64,000 nucleotides of DNA from Spongilla lacustris (lineage: Eukaryota > Porifera > Demospongiae > Spongillida > Spongillidae), in NCBI GenBank assembly GCA_949361645.1, contig OX442420.1:3207882-3271881 (forward strand). Direction: 5' to 3'. Position 1 is the stretch's first letter, and every line of letters begins with the position of its first letter. A program made the translations under genes and the position numbers. The notes below the pieces were generated by a model, which was given only the letters and a program-made list of their open reading frames with translations, was not told where the DNA came from and did no database searches. Below are positions 47,513 to 60,900 of the stretch, piece after piece.

Positions 47513-47573
47513 TATGATGCCATTCTCTATAATACTTATAATTATATTGCTAATTATAGAGAATGACATCATA
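47513..47573. repeat. Short hairpin
   Basis: ATGATGCCATTCTCTATAAT pairs with ATTATAGAGAATGACATCAT across an AT-rich loop, giving an almost perfect inverted repeat. Confidence 0.75.
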
Positions 47574-48479
47574 AATACCTACAAACAATACCGTTAATAG
47601 TTCGTTTTATACAGGGCTGGCGGAAGCTCTATTGGACCGGCGAGGGGGCGGAAAATCCTAGCAAAGGGGGATAGGGGAGCAAGCTCCCCCATCGGCGTCT
47701 GGGGTGGATCCAGACAATTATTGTGACCAAACATGGGTAGAAAGTAAAAACAGCATATATCAATTAACTGCAAAATAGGTTGGTTGCTATGTCAAACAAA
47801 TATTAAAATTGGTCCTAGGTGTCGAATTTGGTTAAACTGTTTCATGGCTTCATGTACACACCACATTGGTTTAGTTTACTGGTAATATGAGGATTAGTGC
47901 AACCTTGCCAGAGCATCAACTCAGCCAATGTACCATTTAAATATCTATCTACCAGTAAAAAACCAAAGGTATATGTTGTGTGATGTGCACACAGGCTATT
48001 ATTGATACAGCTCATTCCTTAATTGGAAACAGGCAAAGGCTTAATGATTCAAAACCAACCTATAGGCATTCAATCTCATCAACCCTATACATTCCCGTGT
48101 TTTACTTTACACATATCGAGAAATGGCCCATACAGTACAGACGCGGTCATCATGTTTTTATTCCACAATGAATTTCAAAGATCTCTAACAATCGATTTGA
48201 TTATGATATGCATGAAATTATTCAACCACGCATAATTTATTCATATATGTATTTAAAAGATGACGCAAGATATTATAAATATAATCTTTAATACCTTTTT
48301 AAATTCTTCATGACGTTTATGACAAAACTTTTGCTCAAGTGCACATGTAACATTGTTTTAATAGTAAAATGAATGAATTTATAATACAACGTGTCAAGAG
48401 GGTGTGGCACTACGATGCTACAGCAGTACGCCCACGCATGCAGTGTATGTGCATGGATTGAAAAATCAGTGAGTTGAAT

Positions 48480-51400
48480 GCAACGCATGCTTCTGCGTGC
48501 TAGAGTATGGACCAAACATTCAGAAATCATGCTTGCACACATGCAATATGTTGTCTACTTGAATCAGCTAGTAGCTCGAACCAAGGATTATTAACTATTA
48601 CAATCCTTGCTCGAACCCAGTGGATTAATAATACTTGATGTGTCGTGCCATATGTCAGTAGCACTCGCGGCATTACTTTCAAAGTGGTTGTCTGTTTCAA
48701 CGCTTATACGACAATATACATGAAAAAGCTCGCCGATTTTTATATATAGAACTCTCCGGTAACCTCGGAAAACGCTCAGTTACAATTTCCACGCTTTTCT
48801 TGTTCATTTTACGAGCATTATCCGTGCATGCATGCGATGCTGATCCAATTATGCTGTCATAGTCTGGATTAATTAAGTGTGCATGATGCAAGACAATACG
48901 GTGCAAGATAACATGACTGCACCGCTGCTAATGAATGCTTAGAAGACTTAGATTTATGCTGTCATAGTCTGAATTAATTAAGTGTGCATAATGCAAGACA
49001 ATACGGTGCAAGATAACATGACTGCACCGCTGCTAATGAATGCTTAGAAGACTTAGATTTATGCTGGATTAATTAAGTGTGCATAATGCAAGACAATACG
49101 GTGCAAGATAACATGACTGCACCGCTGCTAATGAATGCTTAGAAGGATTAGATTTATGCTGTCATAGTCTGAATTAATTAAGTGTGCATAATGCAAGACA
49201 ACACGGTGCAAGATAACATGACTGCACCGCTGCTAATGAATGCTTAGAAGACTTAGATTTATGCTGGATTAATTAAGTGTGCATAATGCAAGACAATACG
49301 GTGCAAGATAACATGACTGCACCGCTGCTAATGAATGCTTAGAAGGATTAGATTTATGCTGTCATAGTCTGGATTAATTAAGTGTGCATAATGCAAGACA
49401 ATACGGTGCAAGATAACATGAACTGCACCGCTGCTAATGAATGCTTAGAAGACTTAGACTTAAATGCAATTTACCCATATATACGCAAACCAGCTCTGGG
49501 ACTTCTGCATGCTATAGAGTATGCATGGACCAAACATTCAGAAATCATGCGTACACACAATGCAATATGTTGCGGTCTACTTTACAATCCTTGCTCGAAC
49601 CCAGTGGATTTATAATACTTGCCACGTGGCCTCATGTCATTCTCTTTGTCAGTAGCACTCGCGGCATTACTTTCAAAGTGGTTGCATGTCTGTTTCAATG
49701 CTTATACGACAATATACATGGAAAAGCTCGCCGATTTTTATATAGGACTCTATTCCCAGCCTGGTAACCTCGGACAACGCTCAGTTACAATTTCAACGCT
49801 TTTCTTCTTCATTTTACCGGCTGCATGGTTACAAGCATGCATGCATTGCATGCGGTACTGGGATGGTGATCCAATTATGCTGTCATATAGTCTGCGCGCG
49901 ATTGATTAAGATTGTGCATTATGCAAGACAATATGGTACAAGATAACATGACTGCACCCCTGCTAATGAATGCTTTGACTGAAGTGCAGTTTACATATAC
50001 GCGAAGAAAGTTCTAATTGCATGCATGGAAAATGCATGATGAATTAAGAGATTTGCTGCCCGTGCAGGTCTACCAATAGACCCTTCCCTTTAAGAAGTAC
50101 TCCGGACGTGACATCACTAATCAACGTACTTAACGAAATGGCTTAAGTACGGTAAATAGTGATGTCACGTCCGGAGTACTTGTAGCTATTCCACTGATGC
50201 ATAGATGCATGTGCATTCGCTGTTATACATAATCAGTAGGCCTGCATAATTTGTGCATGTGCACCTACTGACTGATATATCTGTTAATTATAAAGGTGCA
50301 CGCATTCAGTGCATGGCCGGTATATGGATACAATGCAGAGTGCAGCAGATAGTATGCAGGCATTGTTTCCTTGCAACTATATATACTGGTTATGACAGTA
50401 ACAAAGGTCAGGTATTGGCATCTGTTTACTACCACTATTATAATATTCTTTCGTCCTTCACAATTCATAAGATACAGTGGGATAAATGTTCAGCGGCTGA
50501 TTTATCATCAAATACGCACGGTTGAATCGATTGATGACTAGAGGTTAAAAGTGACACTGTCAATAAACTGGCCTAATGTTCGTGCAAAGGTGCATGAATT
50601 GTGAAGGACGAAGGGATATAGTTGTAGTAAACAGATGCCAATACCTGACCTTTGTTACTTTCATAACCTGTAATCAGTATAGTTGCAAGGAAACAATGCC
50701 TGCATACTATCTGCTGCACTCTGCATTGTATCCATATACCATGCACGGAATGCGTGCACCTTTATAATTATACAAATCAGTAGGTGCACATACACAAATT
50801 ATGCAGGCCTACTGATTATGTGTAACAGCGAATGCACATGCATCCATGCATCAGTGCAATTGGTAGACCTGCATGCACGTGCAGCAAATCTCTTAATTCA
50901 TCATGCATTTTCCATGCATGCATGCAATTTTGACTTTCTTCGTGTATATGGCACTTCAAAGCATTCATTAGCAGGGGTGCAGTCATGTTATCTTGTACCG
51001 TATTGTCTTGTATAATGCACAATCTTAATCAATCGCAGGCTATGACAGCATAATTGGATCACCATCTCAGTACCGCATGCATGTATCGCAAATTAGCAAT
51101 GCATGCACGCACGGATATGCATGCATGCACGCACGGATAATGCTTGTAACCAGTGAAATGAACAAGAAAAGCGTTGAAATTGTAACTGAGTGTTGTCCGA
51201 GGTTACCAGGCTGGGAATAGAGTCCTATATGGCTAGCTTTTCCATGTATAGTGTCGTATAAGCATTGAAACAGACAACCACTTTGAAAGTAACGCCGCGA
51301 GTGCTACTGACAAAGAATGACACGCATCATAAATCCACTGGGTTCGAGCAAGGATTGTACGTAATAGTTAAAGTAGACAACATATTTGCATTATGTGCAC

Positions 51401-51490
51401 GCATGATTTCTGAATGGTTGGTCCATGCATGCATGGGTAAACTGCACATGCACTTCTAAGCATTCATTAGCAGCGGTGCAGTCATAGAAT
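48480..51490. repeat. Large foldback and tandem repeat complex
   Basis: 49430-50475 and 50590-51490 are inverted copies of each other with arms of roughly 0.9-1 kb, and 48480-48940 is a further direct copy of part of the left arm. It lies directly between the two EGF gene copies and ends about 40 bp before the copy-2 duplication border. No transposase is recognised. GCATGCATGC motifs are common in the arms. Confidence 0.85.
48850..49460. repeat. Tandem repeat with alternating 105/95-bp units
   Basis: The marker ATGAATGCTTAGAAG occurs at 48931, 49036, 49131, 49236, 49331 and 49437. Spacings of 105, 95, 105, 95 and 106 show that a 200-bp dimer was amplified. The shorter unit lacks GTCATAGTCT. 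Confidence 0.93.
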
Positions 51491-51907
51491 TTATTTAATT
51501 TTCAATGTGCATGAATAAATTACATGTATTGTATTTTGCTATATATGATTGTCCTATTTTCTGCATGAATGAACGGTGGTTCGGGGCATGGAGCGTATAG
51601 AAGCTGGATCGGTAATTATATTTTTATTGCAGTTTTTATATGTAGTTTTGGAGGGTTTTCCAACCCAAAAAGCTTTGACTTAGACTGGGGCAGAGCCTCA
51701 GACCCCGATGGGGGGAGCTTACAGCGCTTCACTCGATCCCCTTTCAGCCCCCCCCCCTTACTCGTAACTATCCAATTGAAATACTATAGTGGTCTTTAAA
51801 TCTACACACACCAATGTGTACACTGCATGCGCTGGTATATTTCCAAACTTCAACTATGAATGTCCACTACAGCCAGCTGAATGCAGATATTTATAGCTAA
51901 TGTCAGT

Positions 51908-51954
51908 TCAAATGCACTCCAGGCGCCATTGATACGAACAGCCACCAGATCGAC
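51908..51954 (-). CDS. Terminal exon of copy 2
   Basis: Completes repeat three as [14 protein letters not shown], then TGA at 51908-51910. Same length and phase as in copy 1. Confidence 0.78.
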
Positions 51955-54900
51955 CTGCCAGTGAGAAAACCCACAAGTCACCTCAAGAGACATGCAAATT
52001 GATACAAATCACAACATCATACCATCTGTATCATCTCGAAACAGACTAGTGGGTGCAGGCAACGTACTCCATCCACTGCATGTGGGTCCTCTATTCCCCT
52101 GACATTGGCTGCTTCCTTCAGTCTCCTGAAAACATACTCTGCATGCTGATGTATTCAAACTTGGTACGATCTGTTGCTCCTCAGTTCTCCACTGATATGT
52201 GCATCCTCCGCTTCTATTATCAGTGTCATCTCGGAAGGAAAGGGACCAAGAAGGGGAGTTGGACCATCCACTGCAGCTATCACGGTTATTCTGGCACTGA
52301 GAGGATCCCTCAGTTTCCTTAAAGCAGACCCGATATACCATGTCTTGTCGAGGTATTCCGACCAATGACCATTGATATTGGCATCCTCCTGATCTGTCAT
52401 CAGTATCATCACGGAAAGGTGAGGTCCATGCAGGATTAGGATCAGATGATAGACCACTGCAGGTGTCACGACTTTGCTGGCACTGACTGCTTCCCTCCAT
52501 CTCCTGGAAGCATATCTTAACTAAAGTAACTAAAGTAATAGATTAAACAAATTTACTCTGCATCATGCAAACCTTTTCATGTGTTATGTGACCACTCCTT
52601 AATCTACATGTACCATACACGTCATTGCCACACAATATAAATTGATACATTTTCCACCATATTGGTCCAGAAGTAAATGGCAAATGTCCAATAAAGGAAA
52701 GGTGGGGTGCAGTCTTACTGAGAGACATTTGCATTTATTGTACCACATTATCTAGCACTTGATGCATAGCTAGCTAGATTCAGATGAAACTAGTTTCCCT
52801 AGACCAATCCTTTTATTCTAAAAAGCCAGCCATATATTTTACTCGACCTGTGGGGTTTCCCTGTTTGTGGATGTATTGACCCATAAATTGACCACTAAAA
52901 GAGGATTCACGCAGCTGAAAGTCAAAACTAGCATGCATGTGCAGTGGAAGGGTTAATTGCAAACTACATGTGTACAGATATTTAATGAACAGGTAATCAT
53001 TATGAATTCAGGATGCTTGATACTCACCTTTGCATGCATATCCAGATAGAGCATACCCAGCTCTACAACTGCAGGAGAATGATCCTGGAGTATTTGTACA
53101 TATCTGAGCGCATGGACCTAATCCTCCATTTGGAACACATTCATTGATGTCTGAAATGAATAGAAGGGTCCGAAGGAATTATCATTTGGCAATGTACATG
53201 TTTGTGTCCGATAAATTATATAATTCATGGAACCAATCCTGAATGCTAGTTCATTTATACAATGTAACTTCAATGGTTGCAGCATTTCATTGATACTATC
53301 GATATAGTGCTTATCCCTTTGCCAGGGTCCTAGGATTAGGTACATTGCGTGTATTGAAATGCAACATAATATTCCACTAAAATGCGTCTCTGTTATCGGA
53401 AAGATTTTTTTTACACAACATAGAAATTTGTATGAAGAAAGAAACAATAAATTATAATGCAAAGGTCTTATGCATGCAGCAGTAGAGGGCTTCTAACTTT
53501 TATCACCACATACTATATTATTGCTTACACAATGAAAAAGCATGCATAGACTGCAGTTTGTAAAGAGAAAAATTGCAAACAGGTGTGGTCTTGAATAAAT
53601 CGGCTAACATATATTATAATTGCTACCTGTCTATCATGCAGGGATAATAATTAACACTGAATGTCTTCTATGATAATATGAGAGTTTAATTTTTGTTAAT
53701 CAATACATTGTAAATGGATCTTGCAATTGAGTTTTTACTGTGCTATTCAGGCATATGCAGAAAGGGAAAACAACCACCTATAGTATTGGTGCAGGTATAA
53801 GTACATGGTCCCAATCCTCCATTTGGAGAGCACTCATTGTTGTAGTGAAACTATTTGACCACTAACAAGTAAAGGCAACTAGATGCAGGATTTTTTAACA
53901 TGATAAATTGTATACTCAATTGCAATATTGACCAGTTGCAGAATAATAATAACTAAATTTATTTGTCCACCATCTACATGCCTTCATGTGAAATGAAGCT
54001 TTTAATTTGGTATTTATGACTTACATAGATACAAGACACAACTCATGCATGGATGTGCAGATAAATACAGGAATGTACAACATCATTCTATGGAACATTT
54101 AAACATAATGAATAGCACCCATTGCAATGATGAAATGCAACATGCTTGACCCACTTTGCATTACCCACCATTGCAGGCATATCCTGATACAGAATACCCA
54201 GCTTTACAACTGCACTGGAATGATCCTGGAGTATTCGTACATATCTGAGCACATGGACCTAATCCTTCATTTTGAGCACATTCATTTATGTCTGAAAAAG
54301 ATGTGTATATTATCAGACAAAATTGCCACATCATTAAGACAACTGCATTCTTGTCAAGTTCTCTAAAATTTTGAGATATAAAACTTTTCTCATTGTGCTA
54401 ATTGTTATTAAATCGTTATTAAGTTGTGACAAATGTCTCTTGTAGATGTCCCTCTAGACGCTATAAAAATTATACACGATTAATCAGAATTTCTCACCAT
54501 TGCAGGCATATCCAGATAGAGCATACCCAGTATTACAACTGCAGGAGAATGATCCTGGAGTATTTGTACATATCTGAGCGCATGGACCTAATCCTCCATT
54601 TGGAGCACATTCATTGATGTCTGAAATGAATAGAAGGGTCCGGAGGAATTATTATTTGGCAATGTACATGTTTGTGTCCAATAAATGATAATTCATGGGA
54701 CCAATCGTGAATGCTAAGTTAAGCTGTTGTCGTAACATTTATACAATGGTTGCAGCATTTCATTGATACTATCAATATAGTGCTTGCTTATCCCTTTGCC
54801 AGGATCCAAGAATTAGATACATTGAATCTCTCATTTGCCACACATTGCGTGTATTGAATTACACTAGAAACATGTCTCTGTTATCGGAAAGATTTTTTTT

Positions 54901-57900
54901 ACATAACATAGAAATTTGTATGAAGAAAGATACAATAAATTATAATGCAAAGGTCTTATGCATGCAGCAGTAGAGGGCATTCTAACTTTTATCACCACAT
55001 ACTATATTATTGCTTACACAATGACAAAGCATGCATAGACTGCAGTTTGTAAAGAGAAAAATTGCAAACAGGTGTGGTCTTGAATAAATCAGTTAACATA
55101 TATTATAATAGTATTGATTCCTACCTGTCTACCATGCAGGGATAATAATTAACACTGAATGTATTCTATGATAATATGAGAATTTAATTTTTGTTAATCA
55201 ATGTGCTTCATTCTGCAGGCTGGCACATCTAGCTCGTTCCATCCCACCCACTGCTGCATCATTGGAAGCATTTGCCAGGTTCGATGATGATGTGCTTCAC
55301 TGCTTAGAGTGCTCACTGGAGATTGAGCTAACCCCAAGAGCTTGCAGTCAAGCCCAACTTGGCCTCAAGTACAGAGGGCTAGGATTGCCCTCCTTGAACA
55401 CTCATGCACAAGCAGCCTACATCGCCTCATTGTCTACCTCACTAACACCAATCCATCCATCAGAACTGACTGTGCAGCACCTCTGTGATGCCATCACGGT
55501 GTTCAATGGGAAGGTAGCATGTTGTGAGCAGCTCTCTGTAGAAAGTGTACAAGATGCTTCCCATCATCAGCACAAGTTATCCTCAGCCATCGAGAAAGCT
55601 GGCTTCCTTTCTTTGCTTGATGGAGCATCAACAGTAGACAAGGCCAGACTACTAGCCATCTCTGCTCCCCAAGCGCATGCATGGCTGAGGGCACAAGCAT
55701 CTCCAAAATTGGGGTTAGACCTGCTGCCCAATGAAGTCCAAGTCTTAGTGAAATGGTGGCTTGGGCTTCCACTTTCCACAGATGTAGATGCCTGCCCACA
55801 CTGCTCCCAAGCCCTGGACATTCATGGGCACCATGCTCTGATATGTCGTTCAGGTGGGGATGTAGTCACAAGGAACAACCGCCTTCGTGACAGCTTTGCA
55901 GATTTCTGTCGTAAGGCTTGTCTTGCTCCTGAAATTGAAAGAGGTTGTGGGCTCACCTCAACAAAGGACAGAACACGACCGGCTGATGTGTTGGTGCCTA
56001 ACTGGTCTCTCTCGCGTTCAGCAGCATTTGATCTGAAGGTCATCAATCCGCTCAACTCAAACTTTGATTGGGAGCGAGCATGACCTCAGGTTATACTGCT
56101 GAGCTGGGAGAGCAGGACAAACATGCCAAAAATGACATTCCCTGTACAGCAAGAGGTTGGGTATATGTCCCATTGGTCGTGGAGGTATTTGGTGGTTGGG
56201 AAGCGAGGCACAAGAAGCTCTCTCAAGGGTTGCCAAGAAACTTGCAATCAGGATGAGTCGTTTCTGGCCTGAGGTATTAGCCTCAATCTACTGCTGCCTG
56301 GGCATTACCCTGATGTGCCAGAATGCAAGGGCTTTACTGGGAAGAACCACAAGTGTAGTAGATTTTAGTTTAGTGTACATGTAGTTTAGTATTTAGTTTT
56401 TTGCATTACATGTAATATCATTTATATACATGTAGTATCATTTTCTAAAAAAGGGTTATTAATCAATAAATTGTAAATGGATCTTGCAATTGAGTTTTGA
56501 CTGTGCTATTCAGGCATATGCAGATAGGGAAAATGAAAACCTTTAGTATTGGTGCAGGTCTGAGCACATGGTCCCAATCCTCCATTTGGAGAATTTGGAG
56601 AGTGCTCATTTTTGTCTGCATGAAACTATTTGACCAATAACAAGTAAAGGCAACTAGATGCAGGATTTAAAAAAAAAAGAAAAATATTGATTAGTTGCAG
56701 AATAATAATAACTAAATGTACTTGTCCACTATCTATATGCCTTCATGGGAATTTAAGCTTTTGATTTGGTATTTATGACTTACATAGATACAAGACACAA
56801 CTCATGCATGGATGTGCAGATAAACACAGGAATGTACACATCATTAAATAGTATCTCTGTGGAACATGTAAACATAATGAATAACAAACATTGCAATGAT
56901 GAATGCAACATGCTTGACCCCCTTTGCATTACCCACCATTGCAGGCATATCCTGATACAGAATACCCAGCTTTACAACTGCACTGGAATGATCCTGGAGC
57001 ATTCGTACATATCTGAGCACATGGACCTAGTTCTTCATTTGGAGCACATTCGTTTATGTCTGAAAAAGATGTGTATATTATCAGACAAAATTGCCACATC
57101 ATTAGCACAAGACAACTGCATTCTTGTCAAGTTCTCTAAAGTTTTGAGATATGAAACTTTTCTCATTGTGCTAATTGTTATTAGATCGTTATTAAATTGT
57201 GACAAATGTCTCTTATAGATGTCCCACTAGATGCTATAAAAATTATACACGATTGATCAGAATTTCTCACCATTGCAGGTATATCCAGATGCAGTATACC
57301 CAGTTTTACAACTGCAGTAAAATGATCCTGGAGTATTAGTACATATCTGATCACATGGACCTAATCCTCCATTTGCAGCACATTCATTGATGTCTGAAAT
57401 GAATAGAAGGGAGGAATTATCATTTGGCAATGTACATTTTAGTAATTCAAATAATTCATGAGACGCACCTCAAATGCTAGTGTCATACTGTTACATTCAT
57501 CATGGTTGCAGCTTTTCATTGCTAATATCAAAATATACGTATAGTATTTAGCCCTGTGTTAGATACAATGAAAGTACCCTCTGTAGCGTTCGACAACCTC
57601 TCCAAAATATATATTAATAATCACAGTTCTATATATCGCACACATTAATAATTACAAGTAAATCAAAAACTTCTCTATCGAGAAAGTGATTGGTGGTATG
57701 TAGGATTGGTGGTGCAAAAAGCAAGGAAACAAGGTACAGTGTGTTAAAGTGAGGTTTGGTAGGATCCTACAACTCACAGTCCTGAATTTGCAAATGAAGA
57801 AGCCTATTTGCAAATGTAGGACTGTTATAGTTGTAAGATCCTACCAAACCTCACTTTAACACACTGTACCTTGCTTCCTTGCTTTTTGCACCACCAATCC

Positions 57901-60900
57901 TACATCCCACCAATCACTTTCTCGATAGAGAAGTTTTTGATTTACTTGTTCCCCTCATTTTTTTTTGTCTCTGCCAGAAGTGTTCAATATAATATATGGC
58001 TCGTTGCGATGTGTAGGACGCTTAGATTCCTCTTATGTGTACATGTACATGTAGTCTGAGTATATATATATATAGAGGCCTCTTTTTAAATTTTATTCAT
58101 AGGCCTATCTTTGTTGTTCGGATATCTTAAACTGAGAGTTCTCCTTGCTAACGAACCGTTTTCTTTGGCTTGGTCCTTTGCTGAATTAGAACCGCCTGTT
58201 GTAAACGTGTCTGCAGCTGCGTACGTATGCGTAGCCTGGCAACAGTAAATTAAGACGCGTATGTCACGAACTGCTAGGCAACTGAGAATTTTCACCGATA
58301 ATGAATTGCACCTGCTTGGGTCATTTCATGGCATTTCATTACCAGCTAACAACTGTAGGTCTTATTTGTATGAAAGGGAACGTTTGGAAATCAAATGCAA
58401 CTTTTTGACGCTAATCTCGTCTTCTTATGACGTTCCTGTCGTGAGTTATACGTGATGAACGGGAGACTAAGAACAAAAATTAAATGGCGGAATTGTGGTA
58501 CCGACTTGTCACTCCAGGGGCGTATGCAGGATTTTGGCGAGGGGGGGAGTTCGACATGAATTATTGATGAAGGGGAGGGGCGCGCGCGAAGCACGCGAAA
58601 ATTTTTGTGGTGCGCATTCTAATTTTTCCACAGATTTTATTGGACACTAAGGCAATCAACACCAATAAATGTGTGCCACTCGGTTACGTTCTAGTTTTAC
58701 GGATTTAAATGGCTGTGTTGGAACATGCATGCGCGCTTTTCTTTGCTATTCAGTTGAGCCACTTAAAATTTACCATCACACTGATTCCGGCAGATGACCT
58801 ACTTCAAGCAGTGAACAGTGTGACATTGGCGCGCGAAAACATTTTTTGTACACATTCCACAGATTGTACATGTATAGGGGGATTAGAAACGGAAAACGGA
58901 GGCAATATGTCATAACCAATAAATTAAATGCGTGCCACTCCGTTATACGTTCTGGCTTCCAGGCTATTGTGGTTTAAAGGGCTGCATGTGCTTCATCATA
59001 TCGCAGATTTGCATTCGCCATTGTACGTTTACAAAATTACATGCGCCGGCTTAGTTTCTTTGCTATGTTAAAATTTACCATCTCTAATAGCTTGCAGCAA
59101 GGTGCATTCAACTTTGATGGGTACTAATGCTAGCGCACCAATCAAATTAACTGCGGAAGGAATCGCTCTATTACGTCCGCGGGTTAGCATTTTGGAATAC
59201 ATTTAGATTTACGTATAAATACTTCATATCTCGCAGTTTACGGAATATAGTACTAAGCAATAAGCAACTTCACGGAGTGCACGCTGAACTCTCCGTAGAA
59301 ATGTATAGCTCACGTGTGCCGATTATACATTAATTATATTCATATTTAGTTTCGAGGGGGGGGTTCCAACCCCTGGAACCCCCCCCTGTATCCGCCACTG
59401 CACTCCACGTAAACCGGCACTGTTTAGCGAAGCTCACGTTATATGTGCATATCTGTCATGTTTGTGATGGATTATATGCGAGCTGGCGAGTAATGGCAAC
59501 GCTTCGTTACTGTTTTAAAACGCTCGATCGAAAACCACGCCCACTAAATCCAAACCGAAGCCAATCCTACATAGGACCCACTACCGTGGGTCCTGATACT
59601 TAGCATACAGTTTACACCACATCTCCCTTTCCACAGATCAGGAAGTTGAAACAACTATTCTGTATTGCTCAGGAGGATAAATACCGGCTCCTGTTTGAGA
59701 ACGTGTCATCATTTGGTGTGACCTTTGTGTTTGTTTTCGTTCACTATGCTTTGTCTCTGCTTGTGTTTCTGAGGGTTGCTTCTCTCTGGAATGACATTTA
59801 GATGTTGGTGATTGCATCTTAACTGTCCACCATCTTCAGTAGCGACAATGTAGGAGCGGGTGTCTATCACTCTAGCTGCCCAGTGTTGGCTGATGTTTCT
59901 TATCAGTAATCCATACGGCAGTACCATCTGGGGTTTGGGAAAGTGAATGAGTTTGGTGTCGTATATCATAATTTGTTCTTCTTTCTGTCATCTTGTATTT
60001 GGAACTCCTTCAAGGATGGCCACTTAGGCTTCAATTGTTCTGGGAGTAAGGGAAGGTTAGTACGTAGTCTCCTTCCCATTAGAAGTTCAGCAGGTGAAAG
60101 TTTACACCACAGTAAAGGGGTTGATTGATAGATGAGCATTGCCAATAAGGGGTCCTGTGACTTCCTCAAAATATTCTTGACAGTTTGCACCGGTCTTTCA
60201 GCATGCCCATTGCTCCTGGGAAAGTGAGGGCTGCTTGTCACATGCATGAAATTGTATTCGACTGCAAATAAAGCAAACAGTTCTGAGCGGGCCATTATCA
60301 GAAACCAATGTTTCAGGAATACCATGTCGTGAAAATATTGCCTTTAATGCGTCAATGACCCCTTTTGCTGTGGTATCCCTTAATTTAAGCACTTCCAGGT
60401 ATCACGAATAGTAGTCTGTAACAACAACATAACTTTCTCCTTTGAAGACGAAAAGGTCTGATGAAACTTGCTGCCATGGAAGATTAGGCAGTGGAGTGAG
60501 CATCAGCGGCTCTGGGTGGTGTGAGAATTCCCTCACACATTGTGGGCAACTCTGAACAAGATCCTTAATCTGCTGTCCAATACCTGCCCACCAAACTGAT
60601 ATCTGTGCTCTTTCTTGGCATCTAACAATCCCTTGGTGTCCTTGATGCAGTTTCTTGAGGTTCTCCCTTTGAAGTTCCTATGGTACCACAATTCGTTTTC
60701 TGTACAACAAAAGATTTTTATGAACTACCAGGTCACCCTGTACTTTCCAATAGTGTTTTAAAACAGGTTCAATTTTGTGCTTGTCTGGCCAACCCTGTTG
60801 AATGTATTGAATAACCTTTGCACAAATTGGGTCATCCTGCTGCGCTTTGCAATAGACTTGGAGTCTTTGTGAACTGGCTGGAAGGTCTCTGACACACACC

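Larger units (their letters stand above)
57647..59597. mobile_element. Composite repeat nested in the Gypsy 3' LTR
   Basis: The LTR sequence is interrupted after CGCACACATT (57646) and resumes at ACTTAGCATACAG (59598). The insert begins with the foldback element and continues with sequence related to 28550-29330. It contains a further hAT-like insertion. The insert ends near a hairpin, GGACCCACTACCGTGGGTCC, similar to the GGACCTACTAATGTAGGTCC hairpin near 27718-27737. Confidence 0.7.

Noticed and set aside
48850..49460. Regularly spaced repeats that resemble a CRISPR array at first sight
   Set aside because: The units are 95-105 bp contiguous repeats without unique spacers, in animal DNA.
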